Counted from the stretch's first letter, positions 49,549 to 58,566 are shown. The stretch: DNA of 64,000 nt from Virgibacillus sp. MSP4-1 (GCF_010092505.1 NZ_CP048021.1:3100001-3164000), one strand, 5' to 3'. Notes: generated by a model from the letters alone, not told the origin. Translations and numbers: made by a program.

Positions 49549-50391
49549 TTATACCACCTTTTCTAGTATATATTTAATCATTTTGTGTGTAAGATCGTTA
49601 ATTTTGCCTAACAGCATCAAATAGGAGGACGCTGCCTGAAAGTGTTGAAGCTTTTCTTCTGTAATCATATGCTGATGTTTAAATAACAGGGCATAACCAA
49701 GGCGAAATTCCCCGTAATTCCGGACAAACACAAATTCCCGGTTTTCTCCATTAAAATTACGTTTCACCCGATCATCCCAAAACTGCGGATTAGGCTGCTG
49801 AAGCGCCCATCTTATAATACGTTTATCTTCTTCAGTTGGCTTCAAATGCTCATTTAAGTTTACAATCATTAAAAAGCTTTTATGATCGTTTTGATAAAAT
49901 TCCTCATTTTCTTTTTCGATGGATTTCTGGTATTCATCCTTATCCATTTGCAGAACCCATAAACTCTTTAAATCATTGTTATCCATTTCAAAGATTTCTG
50001 CAACCATTTCGTCAAATTTTTTCATAAAAGTTATAATTTTTTCATTAATTTTGGCATCATCTTCGGAGTCTACCGCATCTAACATAGAGGCTATTTCACT
50101 TTGACAGACCATTTCAGGGTAGGAGGATTGCGGTTGGACCGGCTTTTGAAATAATCGTATTATACCTTTTATCATTATTATATAAAAAAACATAGCCAGG
50201 GAAATCACCAGCCAATGGATAAATCGTGAGGACTGTAAACCAGGCTGAAGCTTATCTGTAAAAGGGAACAAAATAAAGCCTGTCACTTCATTCAAATTTT
50301 CTTTTGATAAAGTGGCGGTTAGGATGATAAAGCTGAAAATTCCCAATATGCTTGAAATATAAGTAACATTCAAGAATTTACGAAACTTCAT
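49549..50391 (-). CDS. Membrane protein with large cytoplasmic domain, unknown
   Basis: The 280-residue protein has two N-terminal helices (about 8-27 and 60-80) and a 200-residue hydrophilic helical domain with many acidic residues. No catalytic motif is visible and I do not recognise the family. GGTGATGG lies before the ATG. A tiny basic ORF follows with 2 bases between, suggesting a two-gene unit. Confidence 0.6.
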   Translation of the reverse strand: MKFRKFLNVTYISSILGIFSFIILTATLSKENLNEVTGFILFPFTDKLQPGLQSSRFIHWLVISLAMFFYIIMIKGIIRLFQKPVQPQSSYPEMVCQSEIASMLDAVDSEDDAKINEKIITFMKKFDEMVAEIFEMDNNDLKSLWVLQMDKDEYQKSIEKENEEFYQNDHKSFLMIVNLNEHLKPTEEDKRIIRWALQQPNPQFWDDRVKRNFNGENREFVFVRNYGEFRLGYALLFKHQHMITEEKLQHFQAASSYLMLLGKINDLTHKMIKYILEKVV

Positions 50392-50477
50392 TCCATCACC
50401 ACACCTTGTTTTATATTACATAAATTTTAACAAAGTGTAATGGAAAAACCTATAAGATATGGTGAAAAAGGGAAAAA

Positions 50478-50654
50478 TTACCCTCTTTCACCCATTGGTT
50501 TTCTAGGAGTATGGACGTAGGAGGGAATTTCCTCATCCAATTCCAAGATCGAATAAAAAACCATCTGCTGTCCAATCTGTACCGTTCCTTCCTTTTGCGT
50601 CACGGGAGGAATGCTTTCGGTCAGCGGTGTCTTATTTTTCAGGATCCTTAAAAT
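50478..50654 (-). CDS. Small protein with probable ATT start
   Basis: The frame ends in LELDEEIPSYVHTPRKPMGERG. The only strong ribosome site, AAGGAGG, lies 9 bases before the codon ATT at 50654; no ATG, GTG or TTG stands at that distance. A GTG at 50681 is in frame but precedes the site. From ATT the product is 58 residues. I do not recognise it. If GTG is used the protein is 67 residues. Confidence 0.45.
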   Translation of the reverse strand: MLRILKNKTPLTESIPPVTQKEGTVQIGQQMVFYSILELDEEIPSYVHTPRKPMGERG

Positions 50655-50820
50655 GAGAAAGCACCTCCTTGAAGATTGCACCTATTTACAAGTATATTAT
50701 GCTTCACGTATTCTATCCGCAAAAATTTTCTAAAGATTAGGCTATTCATTTTCAAGGGTTTTCAGATTACAGTAGTCATAGTGTTACAGGTAATCTATAA
50801 TCAATTTAGAGGTGTTTTAG

Positions 50821-51249
50821 TTGAGAAAAAAGGCTGTCGCTATTTTAATACTATATACAGGTTTACTTATTTATTGGATGTTTTTTGGTTTCTCCAGGGT
50901 ACAAACCGAAGATTACATGTATAATCTGATTCCGTTATCAACCTTAAAACTTTATATCGAGAATTTTTCTCACTTTCCTTTAGAAACCTGGCTGATCAAT
51001 TTAGCCGGTAATATAGGAGTTTTCATTCCCTTTGGAGTGCTATTACCTCTGTGCTTTCAGGAGCTCTGGGTAATCAGGGATTTTCTCAAAGTATTTTTAG
51101 TCGGTATTTTGATTCTGGAGCTGTGTCAGCTTAGTTTCAGAGTAGGAAGCTTTGACGTGGATGATATCCTTCTTAATACAGTAGGAGCTTTAACAGGCTT
51201 TGTATTGCTGCGGATTTTTTACATCATAAATATGCATAGATCAAAATAA
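50821..51249 (+). CDS. VanZ family membrane protein
   Basis: This 142-residue protein has four helices and the VanZ signature: NLIPLSTLKLYIE early, NLAGNIGVFIPFGVLLPL, and FRVGSFDVDDILLNTVGALTG at the end. VanZ-type proteins influence glycopeptide or antimicrobial susceptibility in some hosts, but most are uncharacterised. It starts TTG 50821 after GAGGTG. Confidence 0.88.
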   Translation: MRKKAVAILILYTGLLIYWMFFGFSRVQTEDYMYNLIPLSTLKLYIENFSHFPLETWLINLAGNIGVFIPFGVLLPLCFQELWVIRDFLKVFLVGILILELCQLSFRVGSFDVDDILLNTVGALTGFVLLRIFYIINMHRSK

Positions 51250-51275
51250 AGGAGTGCATATGAGCACTCCTTTAT
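51248..51275. terminator. Bidirectional terminator between VanZ and the CxxC protein
   Basis: AAAGGAGTGC / GCACTCCTTT with loop ATATGA overlaps the ends of both convergent genes. Confidence 0.75.
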
Positions 51276-51448
51276 TCAAGGACTCGATTATTTTCATCTA
51301 CTGAAAAAGGAGTGTCAGGCTCAGGATTATCTCCCGGCTGAAAAACCCCATCACCCCCACACACCGTACACGTATACTGCCATTCCTCATCATCAGCTAA
51401 AAGTCCACTACCATCGCATGCTTTACATACCTGATTACGATCAACCAT
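51272..51448 (-). CDS. Small double-CxxC (DnaJ-like zinc) protein
   Basis: The 58-residue protein has two CxxCxGxG-type half-sites, CKACDGSG and CTVCGGDG, that together can bind one zinc, as in DnaJ-type zinc fingers, and an acidic tail (GDNPEPDTPFSVDENN). ATG 51448 follows AAGGAGAG; upstream in-frame codons lack a site. Function unknown. It is 43 bases downstream of the aconitase upstream region on the minus strand but reads away from it, since aconitase lies on its 5' side. Confidence 0.7.
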   Translation of the reverse strand: MVDRNQVCKACDGSGLLADDEEWQYTCTVCGGDGVFQPGDNPEPDTPFSVDENNRVLE

Positions 51449-51514
51449 GGCAATCTCTCCTTGTTTCAATGGTTGCCCATAGTTTTACACGGTACCGCAA
51501 ATTCATGCGTGGTA

Positions 51515-53470
51515 TTAGGTTTTTGTATTCTGTCTGTCCTTCACCCAGTTAATTAAGCCACCTTTAAGCATCATGTCAACTTGTCTGGAAGATAGAGCAT
51601 GTGTAAGTTCTATCTCAATATCCTTGTCTTTTACCGTTGCTTTTATGTTATGGCCCTTCTTTACTTTTTCGCGCAGGTGATTAAATTGGAGTACATCTCC
51701 CTGCTCTAATTTTTCAAAGTCCTCATCGTGTTTAAAAGTAAGAGGGAGAACGCCAAAATTAACCAGGTTCTGCCAGTGAATGCGGGCAAAGTCTTTGACA
51801 ACAGCGACCCGTAATCCAAGGTATCGTGGAGCAAGTGCAGCATGCTCACGGCTGGAGCCCTGACCGTAGTTATAGCCGCCCACAATGGCATGGCCGCCTT
51901 GATCCCGGATGTCCATAGCACGGTTATAATAAATCTCATCTATGATTTCAAAGGTAAATTTACTGATTTCAGGTAAATTACTGCGGTATGGGAGAACCCT
52001 GGCGCCACCAGCTAAAATTTCATCTGTGGAAATGTTATCGTTCATTTTAAGAAGTATCGGTACCTCCAGCTCATCCGGCAGCCTATCCATTTCCGGTATC
52101 GAGGCAATATTTGGCCCCTTGTAGAGTTCTGTTTTTTTAGCTTCTTCCTCCGGTATAGGTTTATCCAGCAGCTGATCATCTACATTGGGCTTTTTTGGTC
52201 CTTTAATCTTTGGATAGTTCATCTCCAATGTACGTGGATCCGTAATTTCACCCTTTAATGCGGAGGCCGCAGCTGTTTCTGGTCCGCATAAAAAGACACT
52301 GTCTTCCTTTGTGCCAGAACGACCAGGAAAGTTTCTTGGTGTTGTACGCAGACTGTTTCGACCTGTTGCGGGTGCCTGCCCCATTCCAATACAGCCATTA
52401 CATCCAGCCTGATGAAGACGTCCGCCCGATTGAAGGAAGCTTGCGATATGTCCTTCCTGTACAAGTTCGGTCAGCATCTGCCGTGATGTCGGATTAACAT
52501 CTAAGGACACGCCTTCAGCAATCTTTTTATCCTTTACAATTTCAGCTGCCATGGCAAAATCACGAAAACCAGGCTGAGCAGAAGAGCCGATATAGGACTG
52601 GTATATGGATTCACCGGCAATGTCCTTAACAGGGACTACATTACCTGGACTTGATGGCTTTGCAATAAGAGGTTCAAGCTCGGATAAATTGATTTCTTCC
52701 TCAATATCGTAGGAAGCTCCTTTATCGGCTTTTAATTCCATCCATTCGTCCTCACGTTCCTGTTCTTTTAAGAAGCGCTTCACTTCCTCATCTGAAGGAA
52801 AGACCGTTCCTGTGGCACCAAGTTCAGCACCCATATTGGCAATCACATGCCGATCCATGGCATCTAAATTCCTTAATCCCGGACCATAATATTCAATCAC
52901 ACGCCCGACTCCGCCTTTTACATCGTGACGACGAAGCAATTCCAGAATAACATCCTTAGCTCCTACCCAATCCGGCAGGTCACCGGTCAATTTGATTCCC
53001 CAGACTTCAGGCATTTTGACATAAAAGGGTTCACCGGCAATAGCCATCGCAACATCAATACCGCCAGCTCCCATGGCGAGCATTCCCATACTGCCGTTTG
53101 CGCAAGTATGACTGTCTGAACCTAACAATGTTTTCCCGGGCTTCGCTAATCTTTGCATATGGACAGGGTGACTAACCCCGTTTCCAGGGCGGCTGTAATA
53201 CAGTCCAAAACGCCTGGCTGCACTCTGTAAAAATAAGTGATCATCAGGGTTTTTGTTATCTACTTGAATCAGGTTATGATCGACATACTGGGCAGATGCC
53301 TCTGTTTTGGCATAATCGAGCCCCATGGCTTCCAGCTCAAGCATAACCATTGTTCCGGTTGCATCCTGTGTTAACGTCTGATCAATCTTTAATCCAATCT
53401 CCTCACCAGGAGTCATTTCCCCGGATACCAGATGGTCTTTTATCAGCTTTTGGGTAACATTAAGCTTCAA
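51515..53470 (-). CDS. Aconitate hydratase, short Aquifex-type
   Basis: This 651-residue aconitase family protein is shorter than the 900-residue CitB and resembles the Aquifex-type group. The swivel domain is C-terminal (NYGQGSSREHAALAPRYLG, with the RNA/substrate Ser-Arg). Two cluster cysteines are in GCNGCIG (about 357 and 360). The site of the third, normally SCTNS, reads YIGSSAQPGFRDF (about 294-306), with Ser for Cys. The start TTG 53470 has GGAGG 7 bases upstream; ATG 53476 is too close. Citrate-isocitrate conversion is likely but not certain. Confidence 0.85.
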   Translation of the reverse strand: MKLNVTQKLIKDHLVSGEMTPGEEIGLKIDQTLTQDATGTMVMLELEAMGLDYAKTEASAQYVDHNLIQVDNKNPDDHLFLQSAARRFGLYYSRPGNGVSHPVHMQRLAKPGKTLLGSDSHTCANGSMGMLAMGAGGIDVAMAIAGEPFYVKMPEVWGIKLTGDLPDWVGAKDVILELLRRHDVKGGVGRVIEYYGPGLRNLDAMDRHVIANMGAELGATGTVFPSDEEVKRFLKEQEREDEWMELKADKGASYDIEEEINLSELEPLIAKPSSPGNVVPVKDIAGESIYQSYIGSSAQPGFRDFAMAAEIVKDKKIAEGVSLDVNPTSRQMLTELVQEGHIASFLQSGGRLHQAGCNGCIGMGQAPATGRNSLRTTPRNFPGRSGTKEDSVFLCGPETAAASALKGEITDPRTLEMNYPKIKGPKKPNVDDQLLDKPIPEEEAKKTELYKGPNIASIPEMDRLPDELEVPILLKMNDNISTDEILAGGARVLPYRSNLPEISKFTFEIIDEIYYNRAMDIRDQGGHAIVGGYNYGQGSSREHAALAPRYLGLRVAVVKDFARIHWQNLVNFGVLPLTFKHDEDFEKLEQGDVLQFNHLREKVKKGHNIKATVKDKDIEIELTHALSSRQVDMMLKGGLINWVKDRQNTKT

Positions 53471-53578
53471 CATCATTCCTCCTTACATAGTTCTATAACC
53501 GCCCAAACACTTTATCAAACATCCCATCAAAAATAGTTTATTCGTTTATAAATTCACAAATACCATGTAAAATATACA

Positions 53579-53665
53579 TAGGAAAGCGGAAGGGGCTCGT
53601 TAGGCTTGAACTTATAAGAAAAGTGAAATGCCTAATATTGACCAGTCCCTGAGCTGAACAATACG
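53579..53665. repeat. Possible degraded dispersed repeat
   Basis: The stretch beginning GGAAAGCGGAAGGGGCTCGT and continuing through GAACTTATAAG to CTGAGCTGAACAAT resembles, from memory, the GCGGAAGCGCC-type intergenic elements of Bacillus genomes. No second copy is in this window, so support is weak. The rest of 53471-53745 has only a ribosome site, CCAGGAGG, before the next gene. Confidence 0.25.
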
Positions 53666-53745
53666 ATAGAGAAGGGCCGTGATGATCGAGACAACATAAG
53701 AGGATTACCCAGGATTTATAACTAGAGACCAGGAGGTTTTAAATT

Positions 53746-54732
53746 ATGGTACGATTCGGAGTCATAGGGACAAATTGGATAACAGAACGGTTCTTAGATG
53801 CAGCACGGCAGGTAGAGGATTTTCAATTAACGGCTGTGTTCTCACGTACGGAAAAAAGAGCGGCAGAATTTGCATCGAAGTATAATGCTCCACATACATT
53901 TACGAGCATTCAGGAGATGGCGGATAGTGATCAACTTGATGCTGTATACATAGCATCTCCAAATTCTCTTCATAAAGAATATGCTATTGCATTAATGAAT
54001 GGAAAAAAACATGTTTTATGTGAAAAACCTATGGGGTCAAATGTGCGTGAAGTGGAGGAAATGATCCAGGCAGCCCGGGACAATCAAGTTTTACTTATGG
54101 AAGCGCTAAAAAGCAGCTTTTTGCCTAACTTTAAGGCGGTACAGGAAAACTTACATAAAGTGGGACAGATACGCCGATATATAGGAAACTACTGTCAATA
54201 TTCTTCCAGATATGATAAGTACAAAGAAGGAACAGTGCTAAACGCATTCAAGCCTGAGTTTTCGAATGGGTCTCTGATGGATATTGGTGTATATGGTATA
54301 TATCCAATGGTGGTGCTATTTGGCGAACCTGAAGAGGTAAAAGCAAATGGTGTGATGTTAGAATCCGGAGTAGATGGGCAAGGTACGGTTTTAGTAAAAT
54401 ATGGTGACATGGAAGGCATCGTTATGCATTCCAAGATTACCAATTCAGAAATGCCTTCTGAAATTCAAGGTGAGAAAGGCAGCCTCATCATTGACCCTAT
54501 ACATAGGGCTGAACGAGTCATCTTCCGGGACCATCATGGAAATGAAGAAGATTTGAGTGTGCCACAAAATGAGAATTCCATGTATGATGAAACAAAGGAA
54601 TTCATTTCGTTAATCAAAGAGAATAAACGGGAATCAGATATCAATACCTTTGAGACTTCCGTTACAGTAGCCCGAATTATAGAGGAAGCACGGAAGCAAG
54701 TGGGCGTTGTGTTTCCGGCTGACCAAAAATAG
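53746..54732 (+). CDS. Gfo/Idh/MocA family oxidoreductase
   Basis: This 328-residue NAD(P)-dependent oxidoreductase has a Rossmann start (VRFGVIGTNWITERFL), the family motif CEKPMGSN with the conserved Lys, and a C-terminal alpha/beta domain (SLMDIGVYGIYPMVVLFGEP). The substrate, probably a sugar, inositol or related diol, cannot be told. AGGAGG precedes ATG. It is monocistronic. Confidence 0.88.
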   Translation: MVRFGVIGTNWITERFLDAARQVEDFQLTAVFSRTEKRAAEFASKYNAPHTFTSIQEMADSDQLDAVYIASPNSLHKEYAIALMNGKKHVLCEKPMGSNVREVEEMIQAARDNQVLLMEALKSSFLPNFKAVQENLHKVGQIRRYIGNYCQYSSRYDKYKEGTVLNAFKPEFSNGSLMDIGVYGIYPMVVLFGEPEEVKANGVMLESGVDGQGTVLVKYGDMEGIVMHSKITNSEMPSEIQGEKGSLIIDPIHRAERVIFRDHHGNEEDLSVPQNENSMYDETKEFISLIKENKRESDINTFETSVTVARIIEEARKQVGVVFPADQK

Positions 54733-54742
54733 GAGAAATACG

Positions 54743-54784
54743 AAAAAGAGCATTTTCAAGGTGATTTGGAAATGCTCTTTTTTG
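54743..54784 (+). terminator. Rho-independent terminator after the Gfo/Idh gene
   Basis: AAAAAGAGCATTT / AAATGCTCTTTTT with a 14-base loop and T run. Confidence 0.85.
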
Positions 54785-54845
54785 TTTTGGGTTATTAAGC
54801 TTGTCTATGTATATGTCTATCACACATTAACCGGCCGTAATATCT

Positions 54846-54868
54846 CCACTGATGGAAGTTTCCCTTTA
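54846..54868 (-). repeat. 23-bp repeat covering the sinR stop codon, copy A
   Basis: On the minus strand the element starts with the sinR TAA and reads TAAAGGGAAACTTCCATCAG, then TGG. It is identical over 23 bases to 63233-63255, which covers the stop of the AGCS symporter in the same way. Confidence 0.75.
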
Positions 54869-55198
54869 TTTATTTTGTTCCAGTTTCCATTTATTATATT
54901 CTAAAAAGCTTTTAAACTCCTCTTTGGAAACACCAGATTGCATGGCTTCCTGAACTAAGGTTATCCATTCCTGATCTAAATGTTCCTTTGACAAATTCTC
55001 TGTTTTGTCATGAAGAAAGGTATTTACCGATACACCTAAAACAGCAGAAATTTTTTCAAGAAACTGAATGGAAGGGTTGGATTGTAAATTCCGTTCAATG
55101 GAGCTTAAATATGATTTTGCCACACCTGCTTGTTCGGCTAATTCGGATAGTGACATGTTTTTTTGTTCACGCTGCTTTTTTATACGTTCTCCTATCAT
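54866..55198 (-). CDS. sinR: SinR-type biofilm master repressor
   Basis: SinR represses matrix genes. The 110-residue protein begins MIGERIKKQREQKNMSLSEL with an XRE helix-turn-helix, including AGVAKSYLSSIERNLQSNPS IQFLEK-type recognition residues nearly identical to B. subtilis SinR, and a C-terminal SinI-like dimerisation domain (LDQEWITLVQEAMQSGVSKEEF). ATG 55198 has AAGGAAGG 8 bases upstream; GTG 55207 does not. The sinI gene is directly upstream on the same strand. Confidence 0.93.
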   Translation of the reverse strand: MIGERIKKQREQKNMSLSELAEQAGVAKSYLSSIERNLQSNPSIQFLEKISAVLGVSVNTFLHDKTENLSKEHLDQEWITLVQEAMQSGVSKEEFKSFLEYNKWKLEQNK

Positions 55199-55290
55199 CT
55201 TTTTCACCTTCCTTAGGCCTCATTATAACATAAAAACATCCAGGTGTTTGATATGGAGAACGCAATTTTTTAAAAATTAAGTCTATACGA

Positions 55291-55407
55291 CTAAAAAGGA
55301 ACAGGATTGGTAAGAAATTTTTTTATCTCCTCCTCAGTAATACCTATTTCCAAAGCTTCCAGTATGAGTTCTACCCACTCAGGGTCAAGGCCTGTTAGCT
55401 GACTCAT
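55291..55407 (-). CDS. sinI: SinI-type antirepressor (38 residues)
   Basis: This short gene encodes MSQLTGLDPEWVELILEALE and then IGITEEEIKKFL, which matches the helical core of B. subtilis SinI (LDQEWVELMVEA ... EEIRKYL) and the SinR dimerisation domain next door. SinI binds SinR and frees matrix genes. GAGGGGG lies 10 bases before ATG 55407. At 38 residues it is shorter than the 57-residue B. subtilis protein, keeping only the interaction hairpin. It precedes sinR by 92 bases. Confidence 0.85.
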   Translation of the reverse strand: MSQLTGLDPEWVELILEALEIGITEEEIKKFLTNPVPF

Positions 55408-55770
55408 TCCATAGATTCCCCCTCTGCATTAAGAATAAATACTCTCTCTTTTTATTTTTTAAGTAAGACCATCCCGAAACATTCTCTCTAGTCTATAGAT
55501 ACCATAAAGTAGTATATAAGACTTAAGATAAAAAGGATGGAATAAAATGTCGATAACAATATTACAAATACTTACATAATCACCCAGGTTTATATCTTAT
55601 TATTAAAATCAGCGTAAAAATTTGAAATGAGAGGGAACGTGTGAAAGAAATATCCAAAAAATGACTAAAACCATCCGTGAATTTGTCGAACGATTTTTTT
55701 AGAATGACCCCCATAAACAAAGTCGGAAGTGGCCTTTTCTGATTTCTTAATCATAACTCCGGCGTAAAAC
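55408..55770. other. Intergenic region upstream of sinI with a Spo0A box
   Basis: No gene is convincing here; a 10-codon ORF near 55548 follows AAAAAGGATGG but is too short to judge. TTTGTCGAA at 55682-55690 is a full match to the Spo0A box. It lies about 275 bases upstream of sinI, farther than in B. subtilis, where phosphorylated Spo0A activates sinI. Confidence 0.4.
55682..55690 (+). promoter_or_regulatory. Spo0A box
   Basis: TTTGTCGAA matches the consensus TTTGTCRAA. A nonamer of this kind occurs by chance every few tens of kilobases, so only its place between sinI and mreBH makes it notable. Confidence 0.4.
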
Positions 55771-55808
55771 ATAAAAAAATACAGTGAATGTTTGCACTCA
55801 CTGTATTT
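55771..55808 (-). terminator. Terminator of mreBH
   Basis: On the minus strand AAATACAGTGA pairs with TCACTGTATTT across a 10-base loop and is followed by TTTTT. It lies 19 bases after the mreBH stop. Confidence 0.8.
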
Positions 55809-55826
55809 CTTAGAAAATACGGGATG

Positions 55827-56834
55827 TTATTTTGTAGCTTTTTGAAGCTTTGTAATCATCTTCAGGGACTTACCTGTTCCAATGGCTACACACTCCAGTG
55901 GTTCTGGTGCAATATGAACAGGTACATCGATTTCATTGGACAGCCATTCCTGCATGCCTTTAAGCAGTGCACCACCACCAGTGAGTGTAATTCCCTGATC
56001 AACAATGTCACCACTTAATTCAGGAGGGCAGCTTTCAAGGGTGGTCTGAATAGCCTCAAGAATTTGTTCAAGCGACTCTTGTAACGCTTTCTGAATCTCT
56101 GTTGAAGTTAACGCAATGGTCTTAGGTAATCCGGATACCATATCACGTCCGCGAACCTCCATGGTTTCTTCAGGATGGTCAATTAACGCGTAGCCAATTT
56201 GGATTTTAACTTGTTCAGCGGTCCGTTCCCCAATTAGAACATTGTATTTTTTCCGTACATGCTGGATGATGGCCTGATCAATTTTGTCCCCGCCAACCCG
56301 GGTTGACTGTGAGGAGACAATTCCGCCAAAGGAGATTATGGCAACTTCACTTGTGCCTCCGCCAATATCAACGACCATATTGGAAACAGGCTCGTCCACT
56401 GGCAGACCTGCACCAATTGCAGCGGCGATAGGCTCTTCAATTAAATGAACATACTTAGCTCCGTATTCCTTTATTGCATTATGAATGGCGCGGCGTTCTA
56501 CTGAGGTTGCACCTGTTGGAACACAAACGACAACAGAAGGCTTGCGTAACGAGTGACCTAACTTTTTGCTTACCTTTTTAAGCATTTCTTTAAGCATCTG
56601 TGAAGTCACTTCATAATCAGCAATCACGCCATCTTTCATCGGACGAACAGGTACAATGTTTTGAGGTGTTTTTCCAATCATTTGCTTTGCTTCTTCACCT
56701 ACAGCAAGTACGTTTTGTGAAGTTGTATCAATGGCCACCACAGCGGGCTCGTTATATACAATGCCTTTATTTTTGGTATAAATAAGTAAATTAGCTGTAC
56801 CGAGATCAATGCCAATTTCTGCTGATGAGAACAT
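55827..56834 (-). CDS. mreBH: Rod-shape actin homologue MreBH
   Basis: This MreB-family filament protein of 335 residues guides lateral wall synthesis and, in B. subtilis, LytE placement. Actin ATPase motifs are present: [12 protein letters not shown], the [14 protein letters not shown] phosphate-2 loop and [11 protein letters not shown]. By eye it is closest to MreBH rather than MreB or Mbl (start [15 protein letters not shown], same length). ATG 56834 has GGAGG upstream; ATG 56849 lies inside that site. It stands alone, not in an mreBCD cluster, as MreBH does. Confidence 0.88.
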   Translation of the reverse strand: MFSSAEIGIDLGTANLLIYTKNKGIVYNEPAVVAIDTTSQNVLAVGEEAKQMIGKTPQNIVPVRPMKDGVIADYEVTSQMLKEMLKKVSKKLGHSLRKPSVVVCVPTGATSVERRAIHNAIKEYGAKYVHLIEEPIAAAIGAGLPVDEPVSNMVVDIGGGTSEVAIISFGGIVSSQSTRVGGDKIDQAIIQHVRKKYNVLIGERTAEQVKIQIGYALIDHPEETMEVRGRDMVSGLPKTIALTSTEIQKALQESLEQILEAIQTTLESCPPELSGDIVDQGITLTGGGALLKGMQEWLSNEIDVPVHIAPEPLECVAIGTGKSLKMITKLQKATK

Positions 56835-56921
56835 ATCCTTTTCCTCCATTAGTTCTAGATTCCATGTATACTTAGTTAGTTTACCACTTTTTAATTATAT
56901 ATAAAAATTAAATATCTATAA

Positions 56922-56951
56922 CAAAAAAATAACAGGGAGCATAGTCCCTGT
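56922..56951 (-). terminator. Terminator after the YflJ-like gene
   Basis: ACAGGGA / TCCCTGT with a 6-base loop, followed on the minus strand by TATTTTTTTG. Confidence 0.8.
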
Positions 56952-56962
56952 AATAAAACTGG

Positions 56963-57094
56963 TTATTGTTGCTTACTTTCCAATAAATTGGCAAGTACGT
57001 GTTTCTTATAGCTTTCGATTTTACGTTCTTCATAACGATTAACACCGATTTTCTTTAGTTCGTTAACGTACCAGCCTTTACTTCCGATATGCAT
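56963..57094 (-). CDS. yflJ: DUF2639 (YflJ-like) small protein
   Basis: This 43-residue protein reads MHIGSKGWYVNELKKIGVNR followed by a basic helix (YEERKIESYKKHVLANLL), matching the YflJ/DUF2639 family of Bacillaceae, whose function is unknown. ATG 57094 has AAAGG 9 bases upstream; ATG 57103 is in frame but overlaps that site. It is a lone minus-strand gene with its own terminator. Confidence 0.8.
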   Translation of the reverse strand: MHIGSKGWYVNELKKIGVNRYEERKIESYKKHVLANLLESKQQ

Positions 57095-57263
57095 GTGACT
57101 CATCCTTTCATCCATAATCACACTGAAGTATTTTCAGAGTCTAGGTTATTCTAACATTCATCCGTGAATATATGAAAGAGAAAAACACCAGAAAATACCC
57201 GTATGAATTCTGGTAAATATCGTCTATAATTTTTAATAGATTGAATGAAAGGATTTATTATGA

Positions 57264-58007
57264 ATGAAGATGTATTTATCAATGGAAGAAATTGAGGAAC
57301 GGATGAATCACCTGCAAAATTCCTATAAAATTGAGGAAGAGAAGTTTTACAAGGTAGTAGAAGCGTGGGCGAACAAAGATACGGATGTTGAACAGAAATT
57401 GCTGGCAAGCTTTCAGGAACTCCTTCAGGTTGTTAGTGGTGAAATGGAACAGATGGATGAAACGATGGGGATGAAGCCCACCTGTCAAATGGGATGTGCC
57501 TTCTGCTGCTATTTTCCGATTATTGTTTCAAAGATGGAAGCTAAACTCATGACAAAGGCGATTGAGTGCTTCCCCCATGAACGTAAGGAACGCATTACAG
57601 CCCATTTAAAAACCTATTTTGAAAAGTATGGAGAAACATTGGAGACCATTACCTCCTTTGACTATCAAGAGGATTCTGATTTCAAACGGAAATATATCCG
57701 CAGTCACGTGCCCTGCCCTCTTTTAAATACGGAAACTAATATGTGTATGGCCTATGAAATCCGTCCTATTCCGTGTCGGACGTATGTGAACTATACAGAT
57801 CCGAAAATTTGTGCAGAAAACGACATGCCTGAAGAGACGATAAGTTTTGAATTTTTATATAATGAATATATGGGTGCACTGAATGAATTTGTTCAGTTTT
57901 TATACGAAGAAGAACATACGGCTTTTATTGACTATCCGGATGATCTGTTTTCCTATGATTATCTGCCGAATTGGCTAAAAGCCTGGAGTGAGGAGAAGTC
58001 TATATAG
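57264..58007 (+). CDS. YkgJ-type cysteine cluster protein
   Basis: The 247-residue protein has a coiled N-terminus of about 75 residues and then a zinc/iron-binding Cys set: CQMGCAFCC, PCPLL, NMCMAYEIRPIPCRTY and a later Cys (KICAEND). YkgJ (CxxCxxCC) proteins are of unknown function. GAAAGGA precedes the start. The next gene follows by 15 bases, implying an operon. Confidence 0.82.
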   Translation: MKMYLSMEEIEERMNHLQNSYKIEEEKFYKVVEAWANKDTDVEQKLLASFQELLQVVSGEMEQMDETMGMKPTCQMGCAFCCYFPIIVSKMEAKLMTKAIECFPHERKERITAHLKTYFEKYGETLETITSFDYQEDSDFKRKYIRSHVPCPLLNTETNMCMAYEIRPIPCRTYVNYTDPKICAENDMPEETISFEFLYNEYMGALNEFVQFLYEEEHTAFIDYPDDLFSYDYLPNWLKAWSEEKSI

Positions 58008-58022
58008 TGTGGAGGTGTATGA

Positions 58023-58403
58023 ATGGATATTGGATATATTCTTGCTGAAGAAAAAATCAAGACTTCCATTGATAAGGGAGAGCTGGATGACCTCCCGGGG
58101 AAGGGGAGGCCGCTGCCTGAGGATGATCTGGCCGGCGTATCTGAGGATTTACGTACAAGCTACCGGATGATGAAAAATGCCGGCATCCTGCCAGAGGAAA
58201 TGAAAATTAAAAAGGAAATGGTAACTCTTGAAGAATTAATGAATCAGACCCGGGATGAGAAGCTGCAGGAGGAATATAAAGAAAAGCTGACCGAAAAGCA
58301 CCTTCATTATCAGTCTTTAATGGATAAACGCAGACTATCCTCCTCACCGGCCTATCCGAAGTACAGAGGGAAAATTCAAAAGAGGTTTGGAATTCGATAC
58401 TAG
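58023..58403 (+). CDS. DUF1992 (DnaJ-associated J28-type) protein
   Basis: The 126-residue protein has the DUF1992 landmarks GELDDLPGKGRPLPEDDL and the NAGILPEE segment, followed by a helical charged tail. The same domain occurs in eukaryotic DNAJC28. Function is unknown. GGAGGTG lies before ATG 58023, and it is paired with the YkgJ gene. Confidence 0.85.
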   Translation: MDIGYILAEEKIKTSIDKGELDDLPGKGRPLPEDDLAGVSEDLRTSYRMMKNAGILPEEMKIKKEMVTLEELMNQTRDEKLQEEYKEKLTEKHLHYQSLMDKRRLSSSPAYPKYRGKIQKRFGIRY

Positions 58404-58477
58404 GGCGATTCGCTCTGGTTTATTTTTTGTAAAAAAGGATGAAGGTCCATTTGCATTTGCATGGCTAATTTATGAAA

Positions 58478-58509
58478 AAAAGTCCTTCAGCACAGGCTGA
58501 AGGACTTTT
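58478..58509. terminator. Bidirectional terminator between convergent genes
   Basis: AAAAGTCCTTCAGC / GCTGAAGGACTTTT is a perfect 14-bp stem with a 4-base loop. Confidence 0.85.
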
Positions 58510-58566
58510 GAGCAAGGATTCACAATGGATGGTTCATTTATCCCAAACAGGATCATATGGGATGCT

